Shown here piece by piece: positions 55,368 to 63,460 of a stretch of 64,000 bases of DNA (positions are counted from its first letter, which is position 1; every line of letters begins with the position of its first letter). The notes beneath the pieces were generated by a model, which did no database searches, had not been told where the DNA came from, and was given only the letters and a program-made list of their open reading frames with translations. The translations under genes were made by a program, and so were the position numbers. The stretch comes from an uncultured Bacteroidota bacterium (GTDB lineage: Bacteria; Bacteroidota; Bacteroidia; Flavobacteriales; Flavobacteriaceae), in assembly GCA_903838055.1 (NCBI GenBank), contig CAILWV010000044.1, positions 62,001 through 126,000 on the forward strand. The letters run 5' to 3'.

Positions 55368-56252
55368 ATGAAAAAAAGATTGGAAGCCGAGTTAATCAGC
55401 ATTGCCCACCGTGTTTTAAAATTAAAAAATAAATCTGAAATAGATCAATTGTATCTAGAAACTAGAAAATTATACGAAACTTTATCTGTTTTAAAATTCT
55501 ATGGTGATAATTACGAGCAACTTAAATCGGAAATTACAAAAGAAGATTTAGAAGAAAAATTATCTTCTGTGGAAGAAGACATAAACCCAATAGAATTTGA
55601 AATTAACCCAATAGAATTAGTTTCAGAAGATTCTATAGCGGAGACTATTGCTGAAATTGAAGTTGTAGAAGAAGTCGAGTCTGTTGAAGAAAATAATGAA
55701 ATTGAGGAAGTGGAAGATGAAATAGAAGAGGAGGAAAGCTTTATTGAGGAAAGTGATAATAACGAAGAAGAATTTCCTGAAACAGATCTAAAAGAAATTA
55801 ATTTTGAACCAATATTTGAATTGGCAACAGAAGCACCAATTGAAGATATTGTTGAAGAAAAAGTACAAGAAAAAAAATCAGAAGCCAAACAAATTTCTTT
55901 TGAAGATTTACTTGGCGAAAATTATAATGAACCAGTTTTTGTAAAGCCAAACGATGTGGTTATTCCACCTTCATTAAAAAGTGTATTGGATGAAAAACCA
56001 ATGTCTCTTAATGACCAACATTCTAAAGCTATTAATATTGGAATGAATGACCGAATTGCGTTTGTAAAACATCTTTTTGCTGATAGTGATGAAGATTACA
56101 ATCGTGTATTATCGCAGTTAAATACGTTCAGTACTAAGGAAGAGGCTATTGATTTTATTGAAGAAATTATCAAACCAGATTATGATAACTGGAAAGGAAG
56201 TGAAGAATATGCAGAACGATTTATGGAAATTGTTGAGAACAAATTCAATTAA
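55368..56252 (+). CDS. Acidic cytoplasmic protein, unknown function
   Basis: 294 residues. An N-terminal helical region (1-70) is followed by a very acidic middle (about 72-150, runs of Glu and Asp) and a conserved-looking C-terminal domain (about 190-294: LNDQHSKAINIGMNDRIAFV, LFADSDEDYNRVLSQLNTFS). It looks like a scaffold or regulatory protein. The rsmI gene starts at its very next base, so they are coupled. No established function is known to me. Confidence 0.75.
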   Translation: MKKRLEAELISIAHRVLKLKNKSEIDQLYLETRKLYETLSVLKFYGDNYEQLKSEITKEDLEEKLSSVEEDINPIEFEINPIELVSEDSIAETIAEIEVVEEVESVEENNEIEEVEDEIEEEESFIEESDNNEEEFPETDLKEINFEPIFELATEAPIEDIVEEKVQEKKSEAKQISFEDLLGENYNEPVFVKPNDVVIPPSLKSVLDEKPMSLNDQHSKAINIGMNDRIAFVKHLFADSDEDYNRVLSQLNTFSTKEEAIDFIEEIIKPDYDNWKGSEEYAERFMEIVENKFN

Positions 56253-56924
56253 ATGGCGAAGCTATATATTGTTCCTACGCCAATTGGAAACCTAGAAGAC
56301 ATGACTTTTAGAGCTATAAAAGTTCTAAAAGAAGCCGATTTAATCTTGGCAGAAGACACGCGCACTAGCGGAAAATTATTGAAACATTACGAGATTTCAA
56401 CCCATATGCACAGCCACCATATGCATAACGAACACAAAACGGTTGAAAATTTGATTTCAAGATTGAAAGGTGGCGAAACCATTGCATTAATTAGTGATGC
56501 AGGGACCCCTGCCATTTCCGATCCTGGTTTTTTACTCACCCGCGCTTGTGTAGAAAATAATATTGAAGTAGATTGTTTGCCAGGAGCAACAGCCTTTGTA
56601 CCCGCCCTTGTCAATAGCGGTTTACCCAACGACCGATTTATATTTGAAGGTTTCTTGCCCGAGAAAAAAGGACGACAAACCCGTTATTTGTTTCTAGCTG
56701 AAGAAACACGAACAATGATTTTTTATGTTTCCCCACATAAATTAGTAAAAACCTTAGCCGAATTTGTTCAATATTTTGGTGCCGATAGACCCGTTTCTAT
56801 CTCCAGAGAATTATCCAAACTGCATGAAGAAACCATTCGTGGTACTGCAGAAGAAGTTCTTAAACACTACGAAGCAAAACCTCCAAAAGGAGAAATTGTT
56901 GCTGTTGTTGGTGGGAAAAAATAA
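56253..56924 (+). CDS. rsmI: 16S rRNA (cytidine(1402)-2'-O)-methyltransferase RsmI
   Basis: 223 residues of the tetrapyrrole methylase-like SAM fold: LYIVPTPIGNLEDMTFRAI, LAEDTRTSGKLLKHY and ISDAGTPAISDPGFLL are the hallmark segments, and SRELSKLHEETIRG is in the C-terminal half. It methylates C1402 in the decoding centre. It is slightly shorter than E. coli RsmI (286), as is usual in this phylum. Confidence 0.96.
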   Translation: MAKLYIVPTPIGNLEDMTFRAIKVLKEADLILAEDTRTSGKLLKHYEISTHMHSHHMHNEHKTVENLISRLKGGETIALISDAGTPAISDPGFLLTRACVENNIEVDCLPGATAFVPALVNSGLPNDRFIFEGFLPEKKGRQTRYLFLAEETRTMIFYVSPHKLVKTLAEFVQYFGADRPVSISRELSKLHEETIRGTAEEVLKHYEAKPPKGEIVAVVGGKK

Positions 56925-57038
56925 GGGACTTTTTTTTATTGTTCAGTAATAAGTTTATTCAAGTAAATGAAAAAATCATTATATTGTTGTTGATAACATC
57001 ATTTTCTTCTTTCCATAAAATCTTAATTCCTAATTAAA

Positions 57039-58730
57039 ATGCGTTGGACTATAAAATCAAAGCCAGAAAAAGAGAAAGTTCAAAAACTACAAAGTGATCT
57101 TAATGTAGACGAACTTATTGCTACTTTATTATTTCAACGTGGGGTGGAAAACTACGAACAAGCCAAAACATTTTTCCGACCATCGTTAGATGATTTACAC
57201 AATCCGTATTTGATGAAAGATATGGATAAAGCAGTTGCTCGTATTGAAAATGCAATTGAAAAGGGTGAAAGTATATTAGTCTTTGGCGATTATGATGTAG
57301 ATGGAACCACTGCAGTTTCGTTAGTTTCGAGTTATTTGAGAAGTTATTACCCAAATGTTGCTACTTATATACCAGATAGATACGACGAGGGTTATGGTAT
57401 TTCTTATAAAGGAATTGACTTTGCCGAGGACAATGGATTTACTTTAATTATTGCTTTAGATTGTGGAATTAAATCTATCGATCATGTTGCGTATGCAAAT
57501 GCTAAAAATATAGATTTTATTATTTGTGACCACCATAGACCAGGGGATGAATTACCGAATGCTATCGCCGTTTTAGATCCAAAACGAGAAGATTGTTTTT
57601 ATCCTTATGATGAACTTTGCGGATGTGGTGTAGGATTTAAGTTGGTGCAAGCCCTTGCGGAACATCGCGGTCAAACTATTGAAGATTTAATTCTTTATTT
57701 AGATTTAGTTGCTACTGCTATTGCAGCCGATATTGTTCCTATTACTGGAGAAAATAGAGTTTTAGCAAAATTTGGATTGGAAGTTATCAATGCTAAACCA
57801 CGACCTGGAATTAAAGCATTAATTCAAAATGTAAAGAAAAAAGTACTTACTATTACTGATGTAGTTTTTATTATTGCTCCGCGAATAAATGCTGCAGGAA
57901 GAATAAAACACGGAAACGAAGCAGTTGCGCTTTTAACAGAATATAATTTAGAACAAGCCGAACAATTTGCGGCTGAAATTGAACAACACAATACCGATAG
58001 AAAAGGGTTAGATAAGCAAATTACTGTTGAAGCCTTATCTCAAATAGAAAATAACAATGAAAAAGAAAATTTCACCACGGTTTTGTATCAAGAAAATTGG
58101 CACAAAGGTGTAATCGGAATTGTGGCTTCGCGGTTAACAGAAACTTATTACCGCCCAACAATTGTATTTACAAAAAGTGGTGACAAACTTGCCGCCTCGG
58201 CTCGTTCAGTAAAAGATTTTGATGTGTATAATGCTTTGGAGGCTTGTGCCGAGCATTTGGAGCAATTTGGCGGGCATAAATATGCTGCTGGAATGACTTT
58301 GAAAGAAGAAAATTATTTAGCTTTCAAAGAGGCATTTGAAAAAGAAGTACGGAATACCATTTCTCCCGAATTATTAATTCAAGAAATAGAGGTAGATGCT
58401 GAGATTAACTTTAGGGATATTAATCCTCGGTTTATTAGATTATTGAGTCAGTTTGAGCCTTTTGGACCAGGGAATATGACTCCAACTTTTAGTACTAAAA
58501 ACATTAAAGATACAGGCTATGCCAAGCCACTTGGGAAAGAAGACGAACATTTAAAATTATTTGTAAAACAAAATAACTCTGAAGGTTTTGGCGCTATTGC
58601 TTTTAATCATGGCACTAAACTAGAAATGGTTTCTAACCAAAAACCTTTTGAAGCCGTTTATTGTATTGACGAAAATGAGTTTAATGGAAAAGTAACAGTG
58701 CAATTAAGGATTAAAGATTTAAAGAAGTAA
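57039..58730 (+). CDS. recJ: Single-stranded-DNA-specific exonuclease RecJ
   Basis: 563 residues of the DHH family. FGDYDVDGTTAVSLV, IALDCGIKS and ICDHHRPGDELP (DHH) give the Mn2+ site, and GGHKYAAGMTL is the DHHA1 glycine motif. It degrades 5'-ended single strands in recombination and mismatch repair. Normal length. It is in its own transcript, 114 nt after rsmI. Confidence 0.96.
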   Translation: MRWTIKSKPEKEKVQKLQSDLNVDELIATLLFQRGVENYEQAKTFFRPSLDDLHNPYLMKDMDKAVARIENAIEKGESILVFGDYDVDGTTAVSLVSSYLRSYYPNVATYIPDRYDEGYGISYKGIDFAEDNGFTLIIALDCGIKSIDHVAYANAKNIDFIICDHHRPGDELPNAIAVLDPKREDCFYPYDELCGCGVGFKLVQALAEHRGQTIEDLILYLDLVATAIAADIVPITGENRVLAKFGLEVINAKPRPGIKALIQNVKKKVLTITDVVFIIAPRINAAGRIKHGNEAVALLTEYNLEQAEQFAAEIEQHNTDRKGLDKQITVEALSQIENNNEKENFTTVLYQENWHKGVIGIVASRLTETYYRPTIVFTKSGDKLAASARSVKDFDVYNALEACAEHLEQFGGHKYAAGMTLKEENYLAFKEAFEKEVRNTISPELLIQEIEVDAEINFRDINPRFIRLLSQFEPFGPGNMTPTFSTKNIKDTGYAKPLGKEDEHLKLFVKQNNSEGFGAIAFNHGTKLEMVSNQKPFEAVYCIDENEFNGKVTVQLRIKDLKK

Positions 58731-58772
58731 AATTCTCTTATCTTTTGCTTCAAAAAACATAAGGTAATGAGA

Positions 58773-59519
58773 TTAAGAAAAGGTCTTGATTTCAAATTTT
58801 TCTCCATCGAAAACGCCATAGGTGAAATAACCTATCCAGTCACCGAGATTGACGTACTCAGAGTTGTCGCCAACTTTGACAATCATGGGTAGGTGGCGGT
58901 GTCCAAAAACAAAGTAATTGTAGTGTTTGGTTTCTAGTTTTCGTTTGGTGTATTGAATTAGCCATTCATTATCTTCTCCTAAAAAAACGACATCTTCAGC
59001 ACCTGAAATTAATTTATTTTTAACCGAAAGATGTTGCGCCAATTTCATGCCAATATCGGGGTGTAACCAGCGGTAAAGCCATTTTGAAAAAGGATGAACA
59101 AAGACTTTTTTCATTCGTTTATACCCTTTATCACCTGGTCCCTTGCCATCGCCATGACCTATTAAAAATGTTTTTTCGTTGAAAGTGAATTCTTTATTGT
59201 CATGATAAACAGGAATGTTCAACTCTTTTTGAAAATAGTCGTTCATCCATAAATCATGGTTGCCAACAAAAAAATATATTGGAATTCCGCTATCTCTTAT
59301 TTCGGCAAGTTTCCCCAGAACTCTAATAAATCCTTTTGGAACAACGGTTTTATATTCAAACCAAAAATCGAATAAATCGCCTAACAGAAATATTGCTTCA
59401 GCATCTTTTTTCACTTCATCAAGCCAAGCAACAAACTTTTGCTCACGCGGAAAACTTGCTTCTCGAGTTGGAGCTCCAAAATGTTGGTCAGAGGCGAAGT
59501 ATATTTTTTTATTAGACAT
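58773..59519 (-). CDS. lpxH: UDP-2,3-diacylglucosamine diphosphatase (LpxH family)
   Basis: 248 residues, metallophosphoesterase fold: SDQHFGAP, LLGDLFDFW, VGNHDLW, GHGDGKG and VFGHRHLP provide the two-metal site. LpxH hydrolyses UDP-2,3-diacyl-GlcN to lipid X in lipid A synthesis. The next gene upstream (queD) ends 17 nt before it, so both are probably on one transcript. Confidence 0.9.
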   Translation of the reverse strand: MSNKKIYFASDQHFGAPTREASFPREQKFVAWLDEVKKDAEAIFLLGDLFDFWFEYKTVVPKGFIRVLGKLAEIRDSGIPIYFFVGNHDLWMNDYFQKELNIPVYHDNKEFTFNEKTFLIGHGDGKGPGDKGYKRMKKVFVHPFSKWLYRWLHPDIGMKLAQHLSVKNKLISGAEDVVFLGEDNEWLIQYTKRKLETKHYNYFVFGHRHLPMIVKVGDNSEYVNLGDWIGYFTYGVFDGEKFEIKTFS

Positions 59520-59536
59520 TGAGTAAAAGTAATAAA

Positions 59537-59989
59537 TTACATATTATCAGAGGCATACCATTCGGCAAATGAACTTTCGGTTTCTTGTAATTTTAGAGAA
59601 TGTAATAGAATTTCCTTAGGCAATCTATCGCTAATTTTCTTAGCAAAATCAATTACCATGTTTTCACTTGTAGGTTGGTAATCTACTAAAATAACATGAT
59701 GTCCACGGTTTTTTAGTTCTTCGGCTAAATCTACGTGGGGAGTATTTTTATTGAAAACAGAAGCATGATCAAATAAATCGACAATTTCTTCTCTCACAAT
59801 TTTCTTTAAATCTGAAAAATCTATTACCATTCCAAACTTCACATTTGCTTGATCTAAAATTGGGGTTCCAATTACGGTCACCGAAAGTTTATAACTATGT
59901 CCGTGAACATTTTTACATTTTCCGTCGTAGCCATAAAGAGCATGACCGGTTTCAAAAGAAAACTGCTTGGTAATTCTGATTTTACTCAT
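59537..59989 (-). CDS. queD: 6-carboxy-5,6,7,8-tetrahydropterin synthase (PTPS/QueD family)
   Basis: 150 residues from the ATG at 59987-59989. Zinc histidines are in FETGHALYGYDG and CKNVHGHSYKL; DFSDLKKIV is also conserved, and the late Glu acts with the Cys/His relay. It makes the preQ0 precursor for queuosine. A frame extension to a TTG at 60008 lies in the -7 promoter box and was rejected. Confidence 0.9.
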   Translation of the reverse strand: MSKIRITKQFSFETGHALYGYDGKCKNVHGHSYKLSVTVIGTPILDQANVKFGMVIDFSDLKKIVREEIVDLFDHASVFNKNTPHVDLAEELKNRGHHVILVDYQPTSENMVIDFAKKISDRLPKEILLHSLKLQETESSFAEWYASDNM

Positions 59990-60007
59990 AGAAAAATTAT
60001 TTGATTG

Positions 60008-60015
60008 CAAATTTA
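60008..60015 (-). promoter_or_regulatory. -7 promoter box of queD
   Basis: TAAATTTG on the minus strand matches TAnnTTTG, 18 nt upstream of the queD ATG. It overlaps the end region between queD and the 57-residue protein gene. Confidence 0.45.
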
Positions 60016-60022
60016 GTGAAAT

Positions 60023-60196
60023 TTACTCGTTTTCGTTTCTGTTTTTAGCGCGATAATACATCCAATAAGCAATTCCAACTAAAATCACGAAAGGGAGGAA
60101 GGTACCTATTACTATACCAATTTGATAGGCCGCATTTGGCGCATGCTTCACTTTTTCAGTAATGTTTACTTGTTGAATTAAAGATAAAATGCTCAT
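60023..60196 (-). CDS. Small single-helix membrane protein, unknown
   Basis: 57 residues. A short amphipathic N-terminus (MSILSLIQQVNITEKVK) leads to one membrane helix (GIVIGTFLPFVILVGIAYWM, about residues 28-47) and a charged tail (YYRAKNRNENE). It resembles CcmD-like or other small single-pass proteins but cannot be named. It has no partner gene in operon distance other than queD. Confidence 0.65.
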   Translation of the reverse strand: MSILSLIQQVNITEKVKHAPNAAYQIGIVIGTFLPFVILVGIAYWMYYRAKNRNENE

Positions 60197-60253
60197 TGAT
60201 TTGTTATTATAGTTTTACTAATGCGAATAATTGCTCTTACAAATTTACAAAAA

Positions 60254-60288
60254 AAATAAGGTCAACTTTGGAGTGACCTTATTTATTA
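60254..60288. terminator. Bidirectional terminator downstream of the Omp28-like gene
   Basis: AAATAAGGTCA and TGACCTTATTT form a hairpin with an 8-nt loop, with A and T runs on both sides. It lies just beyond the stop at 60302 of the minus-strand lipoprotein gene. Confidence 0.8.
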
Positions 60289-60301
60289 ATGTAATTATAT
60301 T

Positions 60302-61129
60302 TTATGGATTTTGTTCAAAAGTTTGATTTTCATTGGCTAATGCAGCTCTTGCATTTAGAGAAACATTATCGCTTCCAACCAAAAACGCTGCAAAACTTAT
60401 GTTTGCAGGATTAGTAATATTAGCAGGTATCGGAATTGAAAAATTTTTAGTTACTATGTTGCCATTTGTTGTTCCAGATACAGCATCTCCTAATATGTTA
60501 GTTATTGCACTTCGCAGTACATGGTTGTGTTCAAAGTTTACAATTGGATTCTCGCCATTAAAATAGTTAGTATAATTCCGTTGGTCGAAATTTAATTTAT
60601 CTTCCAATAAATAAACTACCAATTTCAAATCGGAATAATTTTGAATAAACTTCATTTTTACATCTAAATTAATAGTTCCATTAGCAACAGTAGAATTTAA
60701 AGCCAATCCTAAAGATGTATTATTTCCTGTTAAATCAAGTGCTTGTTGGATATTTGTAGGTTCTGGAAAAGTCCAAACAACCATTCGATTTAATCTAGAG
60801 ATAGGTAATGATAAAGTGCTATTAGGTAAAATAAGATCTTTTAAAGGTCCAATTCCCACAAAATTATAAGGATCATTGCCGTTATGTATAGCAACTGTAA
60901 CTGCTTTATCTGTTTGAGATTTTACTTGCTCTACTGCATATGCAACTCTGGTGCAATTACCACACCAAGTTCCAGTATAATCTTCAATCAATACTCTTTT
61001 TTTAAAGTATCCAGATATTGCTGGAGCATTAACGCTTTCATCAGGTTTGTTTTCAACAACTACTGTATCTGCACAAGAGGAAAATAAAAAAGCGCCAAAC
61101 AAAAAACCTAATAAGTAACCTTTTTTCAT
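60302..61129 (-). CDS. Omp28-related lipoprotein with thioredoxin-like motif
   Basis: 275 residues. A lipoprotein signal (LLGFLFGAFLFSSC, Cys about residue 19) is followed by an Omp28-like domain with DYTGTWCGNCTRVAYAVEQ, a CxxC thioredoxin-type motif, and beta-rich C-terminal parts. Named after Porphyromonas Omp28, a surface lipoprotein. It faces the TlpA-like gene across a 100-bp divergent intergenic region, so the two may share a disulfide or oxidative-stress role; that is inference. Confidence 0.85.
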   Translation of the reverse strand: MKKGYLLGFLFGAFLFSSCADTVVVENKPDESVNAPAISGYFKKRVLIEDYTGTWCGNCTRVAYAVEQVKSQTDKAVTVAIHNGNDPYNFVGIGPLKDLILPNSTLSLPISRLNRMVVWTFPEPTNIQQALDLTGNNTSLGLALNSTVANGTINLDVKMKFIQNYSDLKLVVYLLEDKLNFDQRNYTNYFNGENPIVNFEHNHVLRSAITNILGDAVSGTTNGNIVTKNFSIPIPANITNPANISFAAFLVGSDNVSLNARAALANENQTFEQNP

Positions 61130-61228
61130 AGTAAGTAAATATTATATTCTAACCTAATACAAATTAAATACAATATATTTTAATCTTATACTTTTTATTC
61201 ATTAATTTGTATAACTAATTGAATTTTT

Positions 61229-61705
61229 ATGAAAAATTTACTCCTTTTATTACTTTTTGTGGGAATGCATGGCTTTTCTCAAAAGAATTTACCTGACTTA
61301 AGTCTCTCTACCTTAGATGGTAAGAAAGTTTCTTTAAAAAATGATTTTTCTGAAAAAGATAAATTATATGTGTTTTCTTTTTGGGCTAGTTGGTGTGGAC
61401 CTTGCATCAATGAATTAGATGAAATGAACGAAGTACAGGCAGAATGGAAAAAATCAGTCAATTTTGAAGTTATTGCAGTTGCAACGGATGATTCTAGAAC
61501 TCAAAAAAGAGTAAAACCATTGGTTAATGGAAAAGAATGGGAATACACCATTTTATTAGACACGAACCAAGATTTTAAAAGAGCACTTTCTATAGTTAAT
61601 ATTCCATATACAATTGTGGTTAAAAACAACAAGATTGTTCACATTCAAAATGGCTATGTGCCAGGAAATGAAGTAGATTTGTTTGAAAAATTGAAGTCTT
61701 TATAA
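61229..61705 (+). CDS. TlpA-family thiol-disulfide oxidoreductase
   Basis: 158 residues with a signal peptide ending MHGFSQ (about residue 18) and a periplasmic thioredoxin fold. The redox site is FWASWCGPCINELDEM, and the cis-Pro loop is VNIPYTIVV. It should reduce or shuffle disulfides in the envelope. The DUF6029-like gene starts 3 nt after its stop, so they are co-transcribed and the TlpA protein may act on the cysteines of that barrel protein. Confidence 0.9.
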   Translation: MKNLLLLLLFVGMHGFSQKNLPDLSLSTLDGKKVSLKNDFSEKDKLYVFSFWASWCGPCINELDEMNEVQAEWKKSVNFEVIAVATDDSRTQKRVKPLVNGKEWEYTILLDTNQDFKRALSIVNIPYTIVVKNNKIVHIQNGYVPGNEVDLFEKLKSL

Positions 61706-61708
61706 ATT

Positions 61709-63385
61709 ATGAAACTATACCAATTACTTTTACTTATCATCCCGTTTACAGTTTTATCTCAAGAAAAAGAAAAGGCTAGTTTTTTCGGTGGATTTGAATC
61801 CAATTCGCAATGGTATCTTAACGATAAAGGGTTGAAAGATGAATTTAACAACCCAACTACGCATCCAGAAAATCCTTTGCGATCTAATAGTTTCCTTTTT
61901 TTAAATTATAAATTCAAAAATTGGACAGCCGGAATTCAAGGTGAAGCTTATAAAGAAAAAGCTTTGTATAGCATGAATCCAAAATATGATGGAATTAATG
62001 TTGCCACCTATTTTATTCAATATAAAACCGAAAAAATAGATCTTACTGCAGGTTATTTCTATGAGCAATTTGGTAGTGGATTACTCTACCGAAGTTGGGA
62101 AGATAGAGCCTTGGGGATTAATAATGCTTTGCGAGGCGGAAGAGTAATTTTTAAACCTACAAAGTACCTAACTTTTAAATCTATTTATGGCCAACAACGA
62201 ACGGGTTTTGATGTAGCTAATAGTAAAATTTATGGAATGGATGCTGAAGTTACCCTTTCCGATTTATTGAAATATGCTACGACAAATGTTTCTTTAGGCT
62301 TAACCTATGTTGGTAGAGATGAAAAAACGGATATTGTAAATCCGAAATTTAATAATTTAACAAATGGTTTTGCAGGAAGGTTAAGTCTTTCTCACAATTC
62401 ATTTTATCTTTCTACAGAATATGACTACAAATCGAAAGATGCCGTAGTTCAAATTGTTGATCAAATTGATAATAATCTAATTAAACCAGGAAGTGCTTTA
62501 TTGCTTAACCTTGGATATTCAAAAAAAGGTTTTGGTCTTGATGGTACTTTTAGAAGATTAGAAAACATGAGTTTCTTTTCAGAACGAGGTGCTAAAGGGA
62601 ACTCTTATAACGACCGTATTATGAATTTTATTCCTAGTTTGACCAAACAAAATCACTACAATTTAACGAATATTTATGTTTATCAAGCGCAACCTAATGT
62701 TATTCTTGCAGATAAAGATTTAGTGAAAGCAGGAGAAATTGGTGGACAATTTGATGTTTTTTATGATCTTAAAAAAGGTTCTACTCTTGGAGGTAAAAAC
62801 GGAATGAAATTGGCATTTAATTTTTCTAATTGGAATGCCTTGGGAGGCACTTTTTATATCTATAATCCACAAGATTATAAAACTGATTTTCTAGGTTTTG
62901 GTAAAAGATATTTCACCGATTATAATTTTGAAATAACTAAAAAATGGAATGCAAAATGGCAATCTATCTTTAGTTATGTAAACCAATATTATAATAAGAA
63001 AATGATTATGGAAACTTCTGGAGAGGTTAACACTAACATTATAGCTGCAGAAGCTACTTATAAATTTACATCTACAAGATCAATTAGGGTAGTTGGAGAA
63101 CATTTATGGGCAGATCATGACAAGAAAAATTGGGCTAGCGCAACGACAGAAGTTAACTTAAATTCTAAATTTTCCTTTTATGTGTCTGATATGTATAACT
63201 ATGGTAATGATGTAGATTATTTGCGAAATCACTATTATAATGCTGGAGCATCTTACAGAAAAAAAGCTACTAGAATAGCCTTAAATTATGGTCGCCAAAG
63301 AGGTGGTTTAGTATGCGTAGGAGGTGTTTGTAGATACGTTCCTGAAAATACAGGTTTATCTTTATCATTGAATACTTCTTTTTAG
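61709..63385 (+). CDS. Outer-membrane protein, DUF6029-like
   Basis: 558 residues with a signal peptide (ending PFTVLSQ) and a series of amphipathic beta strands, ending NTGLSLSLNTSF with the terminal Phe of outer-membrane barrels. The motifs GLLYRSWEDRALGINNALRG and GGVCRYVPENTGLS match an uncharacterised Bacteroidota family I recall as DUF6029. Two late cysteines (VCVGGVCRY) could be a substrate of the adjacent TlpA-like protein. Terminated by a strong hairpin. Confidence 0.8.
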   Translation: MKLYQLLLLIIPFTVLSQEKEKASFFGGFESNSQWYLNDKGLKDEFNNPTTHPENPLRSNSFLFLNYKFKNWTAGIQGEAYKEKALYSMNPKYDGINVATYFIQYKTEKIDLTAGYFYEQFGSGLLYRSWEDRALGINNALRGGRVIFKPTKYLTFKSIYGQQRTGFDVANSKIYGMDAEVTLSDLLKYATTNVSLGLTYVGRDEKTDIVNPKFNNLTNGFAGRLSLSHNSFYLSTEYDYKSKDAVVQIVDQIDNNLIKPGSALLLNLGYSKKGFGLDGTFRRLENMSFFSERGAKGNSYNDRIMNFIPSLTKQNHYNLTNIYVYQAQPNVILADKDLVKAGEIGGQFDVFYDLKKGSTLGGKNGMKLAFNFSNWNALGGTFYIYNPQDYKTDFLGFGKRYFTDYNFEITKKWNAKWQSIFSYVNQYYNKKMIMETSGEVNTNIIAAEATYKFTSTRSIRVVGEHLWADHDKKNWASATTEVNLNSKFSFYVSDMYNYGNDVDYLRNHYYNAGASYRKKATRIALNYGRQRGGLVCVGGVCRYVPENTGLSLSLNTSF

Positions 63386-63404
63386 ACATTCAATCAACAA
63401 CATT

Positions 63405-63444
63405 AAAAAACCGGATTTATCATAATTGATAAATCCGGTTTTTT
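63405..63444. terminator. Bidirectional terminator between the DUF6029-like gene and mgtE
   Basis: AAAAAACCGGATTTATCA and TGATAAATCCGGTTTTTT form a long perfect hairpin with a 4-nt loop. Confidence 0.92.
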
Positions 63445-63460
63445 ATTATTTATCTGTTTT

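Noticed and set aside
55511..55888. Ser-rich open frame antisense to the acidic protein gene at 55368-56252
   Set aside because: It arises because GAA/GAT codons read as TTC/ATC and Ser codons on the opposite strand; no start signal or family.
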